Assembly (NCBI GenBank): GCA_027490305.1
Contig: JAIXYI010000031.1
Coordinates: 1-60,318, forward strand
DNA: 60,318 bases
DNA from: Flavobacteriaceae bacterium
Lineage (GTDB): Bacteria; Bacteroidota; Bacteroidia; Flavobacteriales; Flavobacteriaceae
Reading direction: 5' to 3'
Shown here: in pieces, positions 45,419 through 53,991 of the stretch
How the letters are laid out: each line of letters opens with the position of its first letter
How positions within the stretch are numbered: position 1 is the stretch's first letter
Translations under genes and position numbers: made by a program
Notes under the pieces: model-generated
Told to the model about the DNA's origin: nothing
The model's input: only the letters and a program-made list of their open reading frames with translations
Database searches by the model: none

Positions 45419-46636
45419 TTACAACTCATACACCACCAATCCGCTTCGGAATTTTGGTTCGATGTAGGTGCTTTTCGGTGGCATAATCAGGTGTTCATCC
45501 GCGAGTTCCATAATTTCGTCGATGGTAGCGGGAAAGAGCGTGAACCCGATATCAAACCCGCCCTCGTCGATGATTTCCTTGAGGGTAATCACCGATTGTG
45601 TTCCCGGGATATATTCAATTCGCTCGTCGTTGCGGAGGTCGTCGATGCCCAGAATCGGATGTAATACTTTTTCATACAGCACCTGCGCGTCGAGTCGTTC
45701 AAGTACGCCGGTTAAACTGTGGCTGTCTTTAAGGTGGAGGCTGTAGAAGGTACCGTCAAGATACATGCCGTATTCAAATTTCCGTTCAGGCTTCCACAGT
45801 TCCTTCGGGTGTTCCTTGATCCAGAAATCCTGTGCCAAAAGCGACAGGAATTCCTCCTTGGAATGGCCGTTGAGGTCGCGCACCATACGGTTGTATTCAT
45901 AGATGTGCAGGTCGTCGCCCGAAACCAGGAAACTCATGAAAGAACGAAGTGCGTCGTGTCCGGTCGCCTTGTCCTCCTCATACAGAAGGTCCGCCGAGGC
46001 CGAACGGTGGTGCCCATCGGCAATATACAGGTCGCCGATCTCCTCGAATTTATATTGCAACCATTTGATTTCGGTTGAGGCTGATATACGCCATAGCGTA
46101 TGTTTCTCGCGACGGGTGGTGGAGAAGGCATACAGAGGCGTTTCTTTCTTCTTCTCCGTAATCCATTGCGCGACTTCCTCGTTGCGCGGATACGTCATGA
46201 GCACGGGTTCGGTGTTGAAACCACTATAGTGGAGGTAATCCTTGAACAACTCCACGCGATACGGCAGGGTATCTTCGTGCCGTTTGATGACGCCTTTTCG
46301 GTAATCATCAAGTGACGTGGCGGCAATGATGCCCGTGAACGTGCGGGTTTTGGCCTGTATCTCATACAGATACAAAACCGGAAGCTCTTCCTGCACCAAA
46401 ACGCCTTCTTCCCTGAAATCGCGGTATTTCTGTGCGACGCTCCGGAACCGTTTCTCAAACCCGATTTTTTGCTGGTTGGCGTAGGCCGGATTCAGTACGT
46501 GCAGGAACGAGAACGGGTTGAAGTCGAGTTGCGACGCCAGTTCCGCCGGTGCATATTCGTCGTAGGAACGCGTGGTTACGAGGCTTACCTTATCGGCAGG
46601 CGGACGAACGGCACGGAAAGGGGAAATCTTGGCCAT
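45419..46636 (-). CDS. DUF1015 family protein
   Basis: 405 residues from ATG 46636 (MAKISPFRAVRPP). Family marks: FRAVRPPADKV, the RRFRSV-like central part and YIADGHHRSASADLLYEED, a block close to the metal-binding motif of the family. Its function is unknown; neighbours in other genomes link it to amino-acid metabolism. A second ATG nine bases upstream is possible. It lies upstream of the YggS gene, which probably has its own promoter. Confidence 0.88.
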   Translation of the reverse strand: MAKISPFRAVRPPADKVSLVTTRSYDEYAPAELASQLDFNPFSFLHVLNPAYANQQKIGFEKRFRSVAQKYRDFREEGVLVQEELPVLYLYEIQAKTRTFTGIIAATSLDDYRKGVIKRHEDTLPYRVELFKDYLHYSGFNTEPVLMTYPRNEEVAQWITEKKKETPLYAFSTTRREKHTLWRISASTEIKWLQYKFEEIGDLYIADGHHRSASADLLYEEDKATGHDALRSFMSFLVSGDDLHIYEYNRMVRDLNGHSKEEFLSLLAQDFWIKEHPKELWKPERKFEYGMYLDGTFYSLHLKDSHSLTGVLERLDAQVLYEKVLHPILGIDDLRNDERIEYIPGTQSVITLKEIIDEGGFDIGFTLFPATIDEIMELADEHLIMPPKSTYIEPKFRSGLVVYEL

Positions 46637-46702
46637 AATGTACAATTAACGAGGAACGGTGAACGATGGGAGGCGTGAAATTGCCACCGGCGCTATCGGT
46701 TG

Positions 46703-47593
46703 TTATCGGGAAAACTGTCGCGAGACCTTTTCCGCTTTTTTGCTTTCGCTGTAATCGTAGAAACCTTCACCCGATTTCACACCCAGTTTTCCGGCACGTA
46801 CCATGTTGACCAGCAGCGGGCACGGCGCGTATTTCGGATTTTTGAAGCCGTCGTACATCACGTTCAGGATCGCGAGGCAAACGTCGAGTCCGATGAAGTC
46901 AGCCAATTGTAAAGGCCCCATCGGATGCGCCATTCCCAGTTTCATCACCGTATCGATTTCGTATACACCGGCAACGCCGTTGTACAGTGTTTCGATTGAT
47001 TCGTTAATCATCGGCATGAGGATGCGGTTGGCGACAAAGCCCGGGTAATCGTTGACTTCTACCGGTACTTTGCCGAGTTTTTCCGATAGCGACATAATGG
47101 TTTGGGTGACCGTATCGGATGTGTTGTAGCCGCGGATGATTTCTACCAGTTTCATGATCGGCACCGGGTTCATGAAGTGCATGCCGATTACGCGCTCTGG
47201 ATGTACGACCGCTGCCGCAATTTGGGTGATGGAAATAGAGGAGGTGTTGGTGGCAAGAATGGTGCTGTGCGAGCAAACATCGCTCAGTTGCCGGAAGATA
47301 TTGAGTTTCAATTCCACGTTTTCAGTAGCCGCTTCCACTACGAGATCGCATCCGGTCACACCGTCGCGTACGTCGGTATAGGTGATGAGGTTTCCGATGG
47401 TCGTATCGCGGTCCGCTTCCGTAATCGTCCCTTTGGCGACCATCCGGTCAAGGTTGGCGGCGATGGTTGCCATTCCTTTTTCAATGGCTTTTTCCGAAAT
47501 GTCAATCAGTTTTACGGTGTACCCGCTTTGGGCGAAGGTGTGGGCGATACCGTTCCCCATGGTTCCGGCACCGATTACAGCAATTGTTTGCAT
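46703..47593 (-). CDS. 3-hydroxyacyl-CoA (3-hydroxybutyryl-CoA) dehydrogenase
   Basis: 296 residues, NAD(P)-dependent oxidation of 3-hydroxyacyl-CoA. IGAGTMGNGIAHTFAQSGY (Rossmann), EAATENVELK, GMHFMNPVPIMKLVEII (catalytic His) and VNDYPGFVANRILMPMINE are typical. It fits the short-chain beta-oxidation type. Its start shares one base with the stop of the upstream oxidoreductase gene (TAATG), so the two are coupled. Confidence 0.92.
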   Translation of the reverse strand: MQTIAVIGAGTMGNGIAHTFAQSGYTVKLIDISEKAIEKGMATIAANLDRMVAKGTITEADRDTTIGNLITYTDVRDGVTGCDLVVEAATENVELKLNIFRQLSDVCSHSTILATNTSSISITQIAAAVVHPERVIGMHFMNPVPIMKLVEIIRGYNTSDTVTQTIMSLSEKLGKVPVEVNDYPGFVANRILMPMINESIETLYNGVAGVYEIDTVMKLGMAHPMGPLQLADFIGLDVCLAILNVMYDGFKNPKYAPCPLLVNMVRAGKLGVKSGEGFYDYSESKKAEKVSRQFSR

Positions 47594-48579
47594 TAGTGTA
47601 TGTTAGGTTGGTTGGATGAGCTAAAGCAGTCGATGATTTGGTAGGCTACGCGAAGGGCATCGGTTCCATCTTCCAGCGTCACCACCGGACGCGTGTTGTG
47701 GACGATGGCGTCGGCGAAGGTTTCGAGTTCGTCGAGGATGGCATTGTTCAGGCCGACTTCTGGGTTTGCGAAGTAAATTTGCTTCCGGACGCCTTCTGCA
47801 TTTTGTAGGATCATATCGAAATCACCTGGTTGTTCGGGCGCGTCTTTCATTTTTACGACTTCGCATTTCTTCTCAAGGAAATCCACCGAGATATAGGCGT
47901 CTTTCTGGAAGAAGCGTGATTTCCGCATGTTTTTGAGGGAAATACGGCTAGAGGTCAGGTTGGCGACGCAGCCGTTTTCGAACTCAATTCGGGCGTTGGC
48001 GATGTCGGGCGTTTCGGAAATGACCGATACACCACTGGCATGTACGTTTTTCACCGGCGATTTCACGACACTTAGGATGACATCGATATCGTGGATCATG
48101 AGGTCAAGCACGACCGGCACGTCCGTTCCTCTCGGATTGAACTCGGCCAGGCGGTGCGTTTCGATAAACATCGGTGTCTCAATCATATCGCGGGTTGCCA
48201 TGAAAGCAGGGTTGAAGCGCTCGACGTGTCCGACTTGGCCTTTTACGCCAAATTCCCGTGCAAGCGCGATGATTTCTTCCGCCTCTTCCACCGTGTTCGA
48301 AATAGGCTTTTCGATGAAAACGTGTTTTCCCGACTTAATGGCCACTTTTGCGCATTTGTAATGCGAAAGGGTAGGAGTGACAATATCGATAACGTCGACC
48401 GCGTGGATCAGCGATGCGATGGTGCGGAACCGTTTATAGCCGAATTCGGCTTCGATTTTCTCGGCATACTCTGGATTTTCATCATAAAATCCGACCAGTT
48501 CGTATTTGTCCGATTGTTGGAGCAGCCTTAGGTGTATTTTTCCCAAATGTCCGGCGCCCAGAACCCCGATTTTTAGCAT
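47593..48579 (-). CDS. Gfo/Idh/MocA family oxidoreductase
   Basis: 328 residues from ATG 48579 (MLKIGVLGAGHLGKIH). N-terminal Rossmann fold (GAGHLG, EKPISNTVEEAEEII) and a C-terminal alpha/beta domain (MIHDIDVILSVV). NAD(P)-dependent oxidation or reduction of a sugar-like substrate; the substrate is unknown. The frame stays open through the upstream heptamer array as repeats of NHQPSTI, which is not a real extension. A -7 element lies 16 bases upstream. Confidence 0.9.
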   Translation of the reverse strand: MLKIGVLGAGHLGKIHLRLLQQSDKYELVGFYDENPEYAEKIEAEFGYKRFRTIASLIHAVDVIDIVTPTLSHYKCAKVAIKSGKHVFIEKPISNTVEEAEEIIALAREFGVKGQVGHVERFNPAFMATRDMIETPMFIETHRLAEFNPRGTDVPVVLDLMIHDIDVILSVVKSPVKNVHASGVSVISETPDIANARIEFENGCVANLTSSRISLKNMRKSRFFQKDAYISVDFLEKKCEVVKMKDAPEQPGDFDMILQNAEGVRKQIYFANPEVGLNNAILDELETFADAIVHNTRPVVTLEDGTDALRVAYQIIDCFSSSNQPNIH

Positions 48580-48594
48580 ATCCGTGATTTTAGG

Positions 48595-48602
48595 CAAATT
48601 TA
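48595..48602 (-). promoter_or_regulatory. -7 element of the oxidoreductase gene
   Basis: TAAATTTG on the minus strand (CAAATTTA on plus), 15 bases before the ATG at 48579. No TTG at the expected spacing was seen. Confidence 0.45.
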
Positions 48603-48636
48603 GGAATAAGTTTGATAGGTCGGTGGGGGGAGGGTT

Positions 48637-48702
48637 GATAGTTGATGGTTGATGGTTGATGGTTGAGGGTTGAGGGTTGCAAGTTGCAAGTTGCAAGTTG
48701 CA
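48637..48702. repeat. Heptamer array at the left edge of the 133-bp repeat island
   Basis: GTTGATA/GTTGATG (x3)/GTTGAGG (x2)/GTTGCAA (x4): ten heptamers in register, each beginning GTTG. Confidence 0.65.
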
Positions 48703-48740
48703 AGCCTAGGCCTCCGTCGTAGGCTCTCGCGATTAGAACA

Positions 48741-48873
48741 TTTAACAAAATGTACGGGTTTTCCGTATAGTAAGCTCGTTTACTTTCGTTAAGGGACGCA
48801 TGCGCCCCTCCCCAAATCCAAAATACAATTTCCCGGGGACATGGAGGTACGGGAAAACCGTATATTTTGTTAA
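48741..48873. repeat. 133-bp inverted-end repeat, unit 1
   Basis: Starts TTTAACAAAATG followed by TACGG-GTTTT-CCGTA, ends TACGG-GAAAA-CCGTA followed by TATTTTGTTAA. The 26-base ends are near-perfect inverted repeats. The middle has the dyad CGCATGCG and a GGGGA/TCCCC region. No protein frame is convincing. Confidence 0.8.
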
Positions 48874-48933
48874 GAGTGGAAAGTTGAGGGTTGAAAGTCA
48901 AAAGCGTCAGGCGCAAGCTAAGCCGCTAAAAGA

Positions 48934-49066
48934 TTTAACAAAATGTACGGGTTTTCCGTATGGTCAGCTCGTTTACTTTTGTTAAGGGACGCATGCGCCC
49001 CTCCCCAAATCCAAAATACGATTTCCCGGGGACATGGACGTACGGGAAAGCCGCATATTTTGTTAA
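48934..49066. repeat. 133-bp inverted-end repeat, unit 2
   Basis: Same length and layout as unit 1. The right end reads CCGCA in place of CCGTA, and scattered base changes lie in the middle. Confidence 0.8.
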
Positions 49067-49067
49067 G

Positions 49068-49115
49068 AGTTGAAAGTTGAGGGTTGACAGTTGTAGGGTT
49101 GAAAGTCAAAAGCGC
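49068..49115. repeat. Heptamer spacer between units 2 and 3
   Basis: GTTGAAA/GTTGAGG/GTTGACA/GTTGTAG-type heptamers; the spacer between units 1 and 2 (48877-48903) has the same kind of units. Spacers are not identical in length (60 and 75 bases). Confidence 0.55.
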
Positions 49116-49141
49116 CAGTCGCAAACTAAGCCACTAAAAGA

Positions 49142-49274
49142 TTTAACAAAATGTACGGGTTTTCCGTATGGTCGGGTCGTTTACTTTCGCTAAGGGACGC
49201 ATGCGCCCCTCCCCAAATCCAAAATACAATTTCCCGGGGACATGGAGGTACGGGAAAACCGTATATTTTGTTAA
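49142..49274. repeat. 133-bp inverted-end repeat, unit 3
   Basis: Same 133-base length. Almost identical to unit 1 in the right half. With the spacers, flanking heptamer arrays and the CTCCTAA array it fills the 883-base space between the oxidoreductase and pcm genes. Confidence 0.8.
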
Positions 49275-49324
49275 GAGTGGAAAGTTGAGGGTTGGGAGTT
49301 GCGGGTGCTGCGCCAGACTTCCCC

Positions 49325-49375
49325 AGCCATGACTCCTAACTCCTGACTTCTAACTCCTAACCCCTAACTCCTAAA
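49325..49375. repeat. CTCCTAA heptamer array before pcm
   Basis: CTCCTAA/CTCCTGA/CTTCTAA/CTCCTAA/CCCCTAA/CTCCTAA, the same unit as in the leader at 16253-16284, 33 kb away. Confidence 0.6.
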
Positions 49376-49411
49376 ATCTTCTCCCTCCCCTTTTTTATTC
49401 CCTTCTTGTGC

Positions 49412-49443
49412 TTGCATCATACCCGTTTTGTCCGCTACATTTA
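49412..49443 (+). promoter_or_regulatory. Possible promoter of pcm
   Basis: TTG at 49412-49414 and TACATTTA at 49436-49443 (7 of 8 match to TAnnTTTG), 21 bases apart. It lies before the TTG start at 49463 and after the ATG-less stretch. Confidence 0.35.
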
Positions 49444-49462
49444 CAACCAAAGCCAAAGCGAC

Positions 49463-50104
49463 TTGAAGGATACAGCCAAACACCAGGGATTACGGAACCA
49501 ACTCGTTAACCAGTTGCGGGAAAAAGGGATTACCGATGAAGCGGTACTGTCTGCCATTGCCCGGATTCCCCGACATCTTTTCCTGAACTCGGGTTTTGAG
49601 GAGTTCGCCTACCAGGATAAAGCCTTTCCTATTGGTGCGGGGCAAACCATCTCGCAACCCTATACAGTGGCGTTCCAGTCGCAGTTACTCGAAGTCAAAA
49701 AAGACCACAAAATCCTTGAAATCGGAACGGGATCCGGTTACCAAACCGCGGTATTGTTTGCGATGGGTGCCAAAGTATACAGCGTGGAACGCCAAAACGA
49801 ACTCTTTAAGTCCACATCCGTACTGCTGCCCAAACTAGGCATCCACCCCAAACACCTGTCTTTCGGCGACGGCTACAAAGGACTCCCGAATTACGCTCCC
49901 TTTGACAGCATTATCGTCACGGCGGGCGCTCCCTTGGTGCCACACGCCCTTCTGGCACAAGTGAAGATAGGAGGACGTCTCGTGATTCCGCTAGGGGAGA
50001 AGGATCAGGTAATGACATTGCTGATTCGCAAGAACGAAACACAGTTCGAGAAGCACGAATTTGGCGGATTTCGCTTTGTTCCGCTGCTCGAAAATAAAAA
50101 CTGA
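49463..50104 (+). CDS. pcm: Protein-L-isoaspartate O-methyltransferase
   Basis: 213 residues from a TTG start. Methylates isoaspartyl residues in damaged proteins. Family blocks: KHQGLRNQLVNQLREKGI, DKAFPIGAGQTISQPYTVAFQSQLL, ILEIGTGSGYQTAVLF (SAM site) and VTAGAPLVPHALLAQVKIGGRLVIPLG. Homology starts at KDTAKHQG, so TTG at 49463 is preferred over TTG 49406, whose extra 19 residues look non-homologous; there is no ATG nearby. Confidence 0.9.
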   Translation: MKDTAKHQGLRNQLVNQLREKGITDEAVLSAIARIPRHLFLNSGFEEFAYQDKAFPIGAGQTISQPYTVAFQSQLLEVKKDHKILEIGTGSGYQTAVLFAMGAKVYSVERQNELFKSTSVLLPKLGIHPKHLSFGDGYKGLPNYAPFDSIIVTAGAPLVPHALLAQVKIGGRLVIPLGEKDQVMTLLIRKNETQFEKHEFGGFRFVPLLENKN

Positions 50105-50108
50105 CTGC

Positions 50109-51386
50109 ATGAAACAAATATGGGTCTTTTTCTTACCCCTTGTGGCAGCCGCGCAGGGGTACACCAGTTATTTTACGGGTAACGTCACTAATGTCGCTAC
50201 CCAACCGTCGTTCGGGGTGTGCCTAATGGGTGGAGCTACCGAACACGACAATGCGATGAAATGGCTGCTTCAACAAGCCGACGGAGGCGACGTGGTCGTA
50301 CTTCGCGCTACCGGAAGCGATGGCTACAACGACTACCTCTACAGCGAACTGGGTATCAACGTAAATTCGGTCGAGACACTCGTTATCACATCGGTTGCGG
50401 GCGCGACGAATCCGTACGTACTCAATAAAGTAGCAAATGCTGAAATGATCTGGCTGGCGGGAGGCGACCAGTACAACTATGTGTCGTATTTTCGTAACAA
50501 TGCGCTTGGAGACCTTCTCAACGAGCATGTGGCGGTCAAACACTATCCGATTGGCGGCACAAGCGCCGGAATGGCGGTACTCGGTGGTTACTACTTTTCA
50601 GCCCAGAATGGTTCTATTACATCATCTGCCGCCACGTCCAACCCGTATGCTTCGAATATGACAATTGGAGCCGGTGATTTTATGACGGTGCCGTTTTTGG
50701 AAACGGTCATCACCGATACGCATTTTGATAACCCCGACCGTCGTGGACGTCTTTCGGCGTTTATGGCACGTATCACACAGGATTATGACGTACGGTCATT
50801 TGGGATTGCCGCTAATGAATATGTGGCGGTGTGTGTTGACGAAACAGGTTTGGCCCGGGTCTATGGCGACTATCCGAGTTATCAGGAGTTTGCCTATTTA
50901 GTGCAATCGGGATGCAGCGGCGATTTCGGACCCGAACTTTGCAGCGCGGGACAACCGCTCACCTGGAACTATGGAGGAAGTGCGCTGAAGGTCTACCGCG
51001 TGCCCGGCACCATGACGGGTCAACACTATTTTAAACTCAACGACTGGCAGACAGGCTCAGGTGGGACATGGTTTCACTGGAAAGTCACAGACGGGGCTTT
51101 CCTCCAGACGAGTGGAACGCCCGCGACCTGCGCTCTTTCGGTAGGGGAGGAAGAAGTGCCAATGGCGAAGGTATATCCGAATCCGTTTGGGGATGTGCTG
51201 GCGATTGAAATGACGGGAACGGAACCCAAAGAACTAAAGGTGTATAGTATGATGGGGCGTTTGGTCTATCAGGGCTTACTGCAGGGCACCACAAACCTTG
51301 ATACAACTTCCTGGCCCTCCGGACTCTACATTATCGAATTGTCGGATGCGCGCGGGGTTACGCGCTACAAAATGCTGCGCGACTAG
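50109..51386 (+). CDS. Secreted cyanophycinase-like (peptidase S51 superfamily) protein with T9SS type A tail
   Basis: 425 residues: signal peptide ([16 protein letters not shown]), an S51-type domain (about 20-250) with [11 protein letters not shown], the nucleophile elbow [12 protein letters not shown] (Ser152) and [16 protein letters not shown], an unassigned beta region (about 255-345) and a C-terminal sorting domain ([48 protein letters not shown]). It probably cleaves a peptide-like substrate outside the cell; cyanophycin itself is only a guess. The ATG at 50109 gives a proper signal peptide. Confidence 0.88.
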   Translation: MKQIWVFFLPLVAAAQGYTSYFTGNVTNVATQPSFGVCLMGGATEHDNAMKWLLQQADGGDVVVLRATGSDGYNDYLYSELGINVNSVETLVITSVAGATNPYVLNKVANAEMIWLAGGDQYNYVSYFRNNALGDLLNEHVAVKHYPIGGTSAGMAVLGGYYFSAQNGSITSSAATSNPYASNMTIGAGDFMTVPFLETVITDTHFDNPDRRGRLSAFMARITQDYDVRSFGIAANEYVAVCVDETGLARVYGDYPSYQEFAYLVQSGCSGDFGPELCSAGQPLTWNYGGSALKVYRVPGTMTGQHYFKLNDWQTGSGGTWFHWKVTDGAFLQTSGTPATCALSVGEEEVPMAKVYPNPFGDVLAIEMTGTEPKELKVYSMMGRLVYQGLLQGTTNLDTTSWPSGLYIIELSDARGVTRYKMLRD

Positions 51387-51838
51387 CGCATGGCTTTTTT
51401 GATGCGGTCAAGGTCGCGTTTGCTGTCGGCTTCCTTGAGTGATTCGCGTTTGTCGTAGGTCTTCTTACCGCGGCATAGTCCGATTTCCAATTTCGCCAAC
51501 CCTTTTTCGTTCGTATAGAGTCGAAGCGGGACGATAGTAAGTCCTTTGGCCTGCACCGAGCGGTGCAACGACTTCAGTTCGCGCTTGTTCAATAGCAATT
51601 TCCGCTCGCTTCGGGCCGCGTGGTTGAAGCGATTGCCGAAGGCGTATTCTTCTACATACGTGTTGATGGCAAAAAGTTCGAGTTCATGGAATTCACAGAA
51701 ACTCTCCGCAATTTGCGCCTTTCCCAACCGGATCGATTTAATTTCGGTACCGGTCAGCACAATGCCCGCCGTATAGGTTTCGAGGATTTCGTAGTCGAAC
51801 CGCGCGCGCTTGTTGAGTATGTTGGCCGTTTTCTGCAT
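51383..51838 (-). CDS. smpB: SsrA-binding protein
   Basis: 151 residues. Binds tmRNA and brings it to stalled ribosomes. [60 protein letters not shown] and [26 protein letters not shown] are typical. Its end overlaps the cyanophycinase-like gene end by four bases on the other strand. tmRNA itself is not in the window. Confidence 0.95.
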   Translation of the reverse strand: MQKTANILNKRARFDYEILETYTAGIVLTGTEIKSIRLGKAQIAESFCEFHELELFAINTYVEEYAFGNRFNHAARSERKLLLNKRELKSLHRSVQAKGLTIVPLRLYTNEKGLAKLEIGLCRGKKTYDKRESLKEADSKRDLDRIKKAMR

Positions 51839-51845
51839 CAGGCGG

Positions 51846-51853
51846 CAAAGATA
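51846..51853 (-). promoter_or_regulatory. -7 element of smpB, seven bases from the start codon
   Basis: TATCTTTG on the minus strand (CAAAGATA on plus) ends seven bases before the ATG, which predicts a leader of about 2-3 bases. Confidence 0.5.
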
Positions 51854-51910
51854 CTACATCTGTGGCAATGCGGAAAGGAACTGTTATCTCATAGCGCTAC
51901 TAACACGAGC

Positions 51911-51934
51911 AAAAAAAATCCCGGTTGCCCGGGA
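51911..51934 (-). terminator. Terminator of the small lipoprotein gene
   Basis: On the minus strand TCCCGG/CCGGGA around a 4-base loop with eight T residues, 7 bases past the stop codon. Confidence 0.88.
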
Positions 51935-51940
51935 CTTTAC

Positions 51941-52366
51941 TTATTCAGTTACGATTACGTTTCGTACGAAATAATCGGTGTTACTTTTCTTAAACTTTAA
52001 AACATACGTGCCGGCGGTAGTCGGAGTGAAGGTATAGGTTTGTGTCAGCGTACTCTCCTGATCCTGGCAATTACAACCGTCGTATTTCGTATTGACCGTT
52101 ATCTGGCGCTCCGTAGCATCGATATTCTGCTGGTAGAAGCGGTCAAAGCTGTAGCATTGGTCCGGAATTTTGAACGAGACACCAAATGTGACAGGCGTAC
52201 CCACAGCGATAGTGGTGGTGCCACCTTCCTCACCCGTTACGGCCGTGGCGGCAGTTCCGATGCCGGACGCCGTACAGGTTTGCTGTGATGAAGATCCTAT
52301 GTCGCATCCGCTCAGGAAGATAGACAGGAAAAGAGCCGTGGAAAACAGTAAAAAGCGTGATTTCAT
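51941..52366 (-). CDS. Hypothetical lipoprotein, 141 aa
   Basis: Not recognised. Lipoprotein signal MKSRFLLFSTALFLSIFLSGC and a single beta-sandwich-like domain (VSFKIPDQCYSFDRF, TYTFTPTTAGTYVLKFKK) with several cysteines (CNCQDQE). It starts at ATG 52366; a preceding ATG would spoil the signal peptide. TAAAGATA (7 of 8 match to a minus-strand -7 element) lies at 52396-52403. Confidence 0.78.
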   Translation of the reverse strand: MKSRFLLFSTALFLSIFLSGCDIGSSSQQTCTASGIGTAATAVTGEEGGTTTIAVGTPVTFGVSFKIPDQCYSFDRFYQQNIDATERQITVNTKYDGCNCQDQESTLTQTYTFTPTTAGTYVLKFKKSNTDYFVRNVIVTE

Positions 52367-52408
52367 AACTAATGTGTGCAATGGTTTTGATGCTGTAAAG
52401 ATAGAATT

Positions 52409-52996
52409 TTACCGGGGTGGTTGCGCACGCCAACGGCTTTTCAGCAATGAATAGACCATAGAGTCGATAAAAGCGCCCTCAAAAAATTCATTTTCTATGT
52501 AATGCGCTTCCTTAACGAAGCCGTTTTTTTCCAAAACACGGGCCGATGCGATATTGGCAGGGTCGATGATGGCCTCGGTCGAATGGAGTTGCATCGTTTC
52601 GAATCCATAACGAAGTAGGGCGGCCAGGGCTTCGGTAACGAGTCCGTGCCCCCAATACGAACGCAATACCATATATCCGACCTCTGATCGAAAATGCTCA
52701 ACGTGTATCCTATAATGGCCCATCACGCCAATCGCCTTATCGGGCTGGTCGCGAAGATAAAGTCCCCAATTGATCCCTTCATTCGCCTCAATTTTGGACG
52801 TAATCAACTGCAGGTGCTGTTCGGCTTCCTCACGTGTCTTCACCAACGGACGGTTGACATACCGCATCGTCTCCGGATCGGAACGCAATTCGAAGAGCAT
52901 ATCAACCTGTTGGTCATCCAGTTGTTTCAGGATCATCCGTTCGGTTTCCAAAACCGGAAACGGATCGAAGTTCACGTAAAGGGTCGGAACGGTCAT
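52409..52996 (-). CDS. GNAT family N-acetyltransferase (RimJ/RimL-like)
   Basis: 195 residues: LETERMILKQLDDQQVDMLFELRSD, GVMGHYRI, EVGYMVLRSYWGHGLVTEAL (acetyl-CoA site) and NIASARVLEKNGF are the family's blocks. Target unknown. Its start overlaps the aldose epimerase gene by four bases, so the two form a minus-strand pair. Confidence 0.9.
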   Translation of the reverse strand: MTVPTLYVNFDPFPVLETERMILKQLDDQQVDMLFELRSDPETMRYVNRPLVKTREEAEQHLQLITSKIEANEGINWGLYLRDQPDKAIGVMGHYRIHVEHFRSEVGYMVLRSYWGHGLVTEALAALLRYGFETMQLHSTEAIIDPANIASARVLEKNGFVKEAHYIENEFFEGAFIDSMVYSLLKSRWRAQPPR

Positions 52997-53853
52997 AGCG
53001 AATGGAGGGTAATGGTGTAGGAAGTACGGAAGTCGTGCCCCGACTCTAACCGCCGAATGCCTTCTTTATTTTCAAGTATGCCGGATGCATCTGTGGTATC
53101 GGCATACCCGTGCCATGGCTCAATGCAAAGGAAGGGCGCGCCGGGTTTCGTCCATAAGCCTACATCCGGAAAGGCACTTAGGTCTACCGAGAGCAGGTCG
53201 CGACCGTCTTCGCGGATGGTCATCGTCTTACATGGCTGCGACGTAACTACTAAAGCATCCCGCTCAAAAAGGCGATAATCAAGTGCGAAGCTACCCGATG
53301 TTGCATCCAGTTCCGCCGTTTCATCCGACAGTAAGTCGCTATCGAGTAGGCGATAGGTCAACACGCCCGCCGGCTCCACACCCACCGAATACGCGTCGAA
53401 CGGTTGGGGCAACGCAAACGCCGGATGGCCTCCGACTGAAAAGAAAAGGCTAGAGGTGTCGGTATTCTTCACTTCATATGTAACGGTCAGGGCGCTGTCG
53501 GAAAGCCGATACCGGATACGGAACTCAAACGCAAACGGATACATTTTCCGCGTCTCAGCATCATCCGTTAGGAGGAATACCGCTTCTGAATCCGATTGGT
53601 GTTCAATCGAAAACACCTTGTCACGCGCGAAACCGTGACGTCCCATCGTATAGGTTACACCTTCATGCACATACTGGTTGCCTTTCAGGGTTCCGACTAT
53701 CGGGAAAAGCACCGGCGCGTGTTTGCCCCATACGTCAGGACGGCCTTCCCACATATAGTCCCGGCCATTGGCGTCGCGCAAGGATACAAGCTCGGCTCCC
53801 TTGAGGCGTATGGTTGCGCTTACTGCACGGTTTTGGAGTGTAATTTCGGTCAT
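52993..53853 (-). CDS. Aldose 1-epimerase family protein
   Basis: 286 residues of the galactose mutarotase superfamily: MWEGRPDVWGKHAPVLFPIVG, MGRHGFARDKVF, FSVGGHPAFALP and FLCIEPWHGYAD. It is closer to the YeaD/LacX-like group than to true GalM, so it may act on a sugar phosphate. Transcription likely starts at the start codon (see promoter). Confidence 0.88.
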   Translation of the reverse strand: MTEITLQNRAVSATIRLKGAELVSLRDANGRDYMWEGRPDVWGKHAPVLFPIVGTLKGNQYVHEGVTYTMGRHGFARDKVFSIEHQSDSEAVFLLTDDAETRKMYPFAFEFRIRYRLSDSALTVTYEVKNTDTSSLFFSVGGHPAFALPQPFDAYSVGVEPAGVLTYRLLDSDLLSDETAELDATSGSFALDYRLFERDALVVTSQPCKTMTIREDGRDLLSVDLSAFPDVGLWTKPGAPFLCIEPWHGYADTTDASGILENKEGIRRLESGHDFRTSYTITLHSL

Positions 53854-53857
53854 ACGA

Positions 53858-53865
53858 CAAAGCTA
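53858..53865 (-). promoter_or_regulatory. -7 element of the epimerase gene, four bases from the start codon
   Basis: TAGCTTTG on the minus strand (CAAAGCTA on plus), then four bases and ATG. Confidence 0.5.
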
Positions 53866-53991
53866 CGATTTTTTGCCACGGTAGCCCTTTCCGGGCGGTG
53901 GTACCACCTTTAACGTATTTTTATGGTAACAGCGGACCTACTCAGATGCGGTGTTCGTATTTTTTCTGTTAATTTGTCCCGCTAATCCTTT

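Noticed and set aside
48580..48696. N-terminal extension of the Gfo/Idh oxidoreductase through NHQPSTI repeats
   Set aside because: The extension is the translated heptamer array and precedes the predicted -7 element; the Rossmann fold starts at ATG 48579.
48800..49124. Small proteins in the 133-bp island (frames on both strands with a repeated IVFWIWGGAHASLN-type segment)
   Set aside because: Both strands are open to similar extent, composition follows the repeat, and there is no start context. Repeated coding cannot be excluded but is not supported.
48741..49274. CRISPR array
   Set aside because: The units are 133 bases with inverted ends, the spacers are low-complexity heptamers, and no cas gene is nearby.
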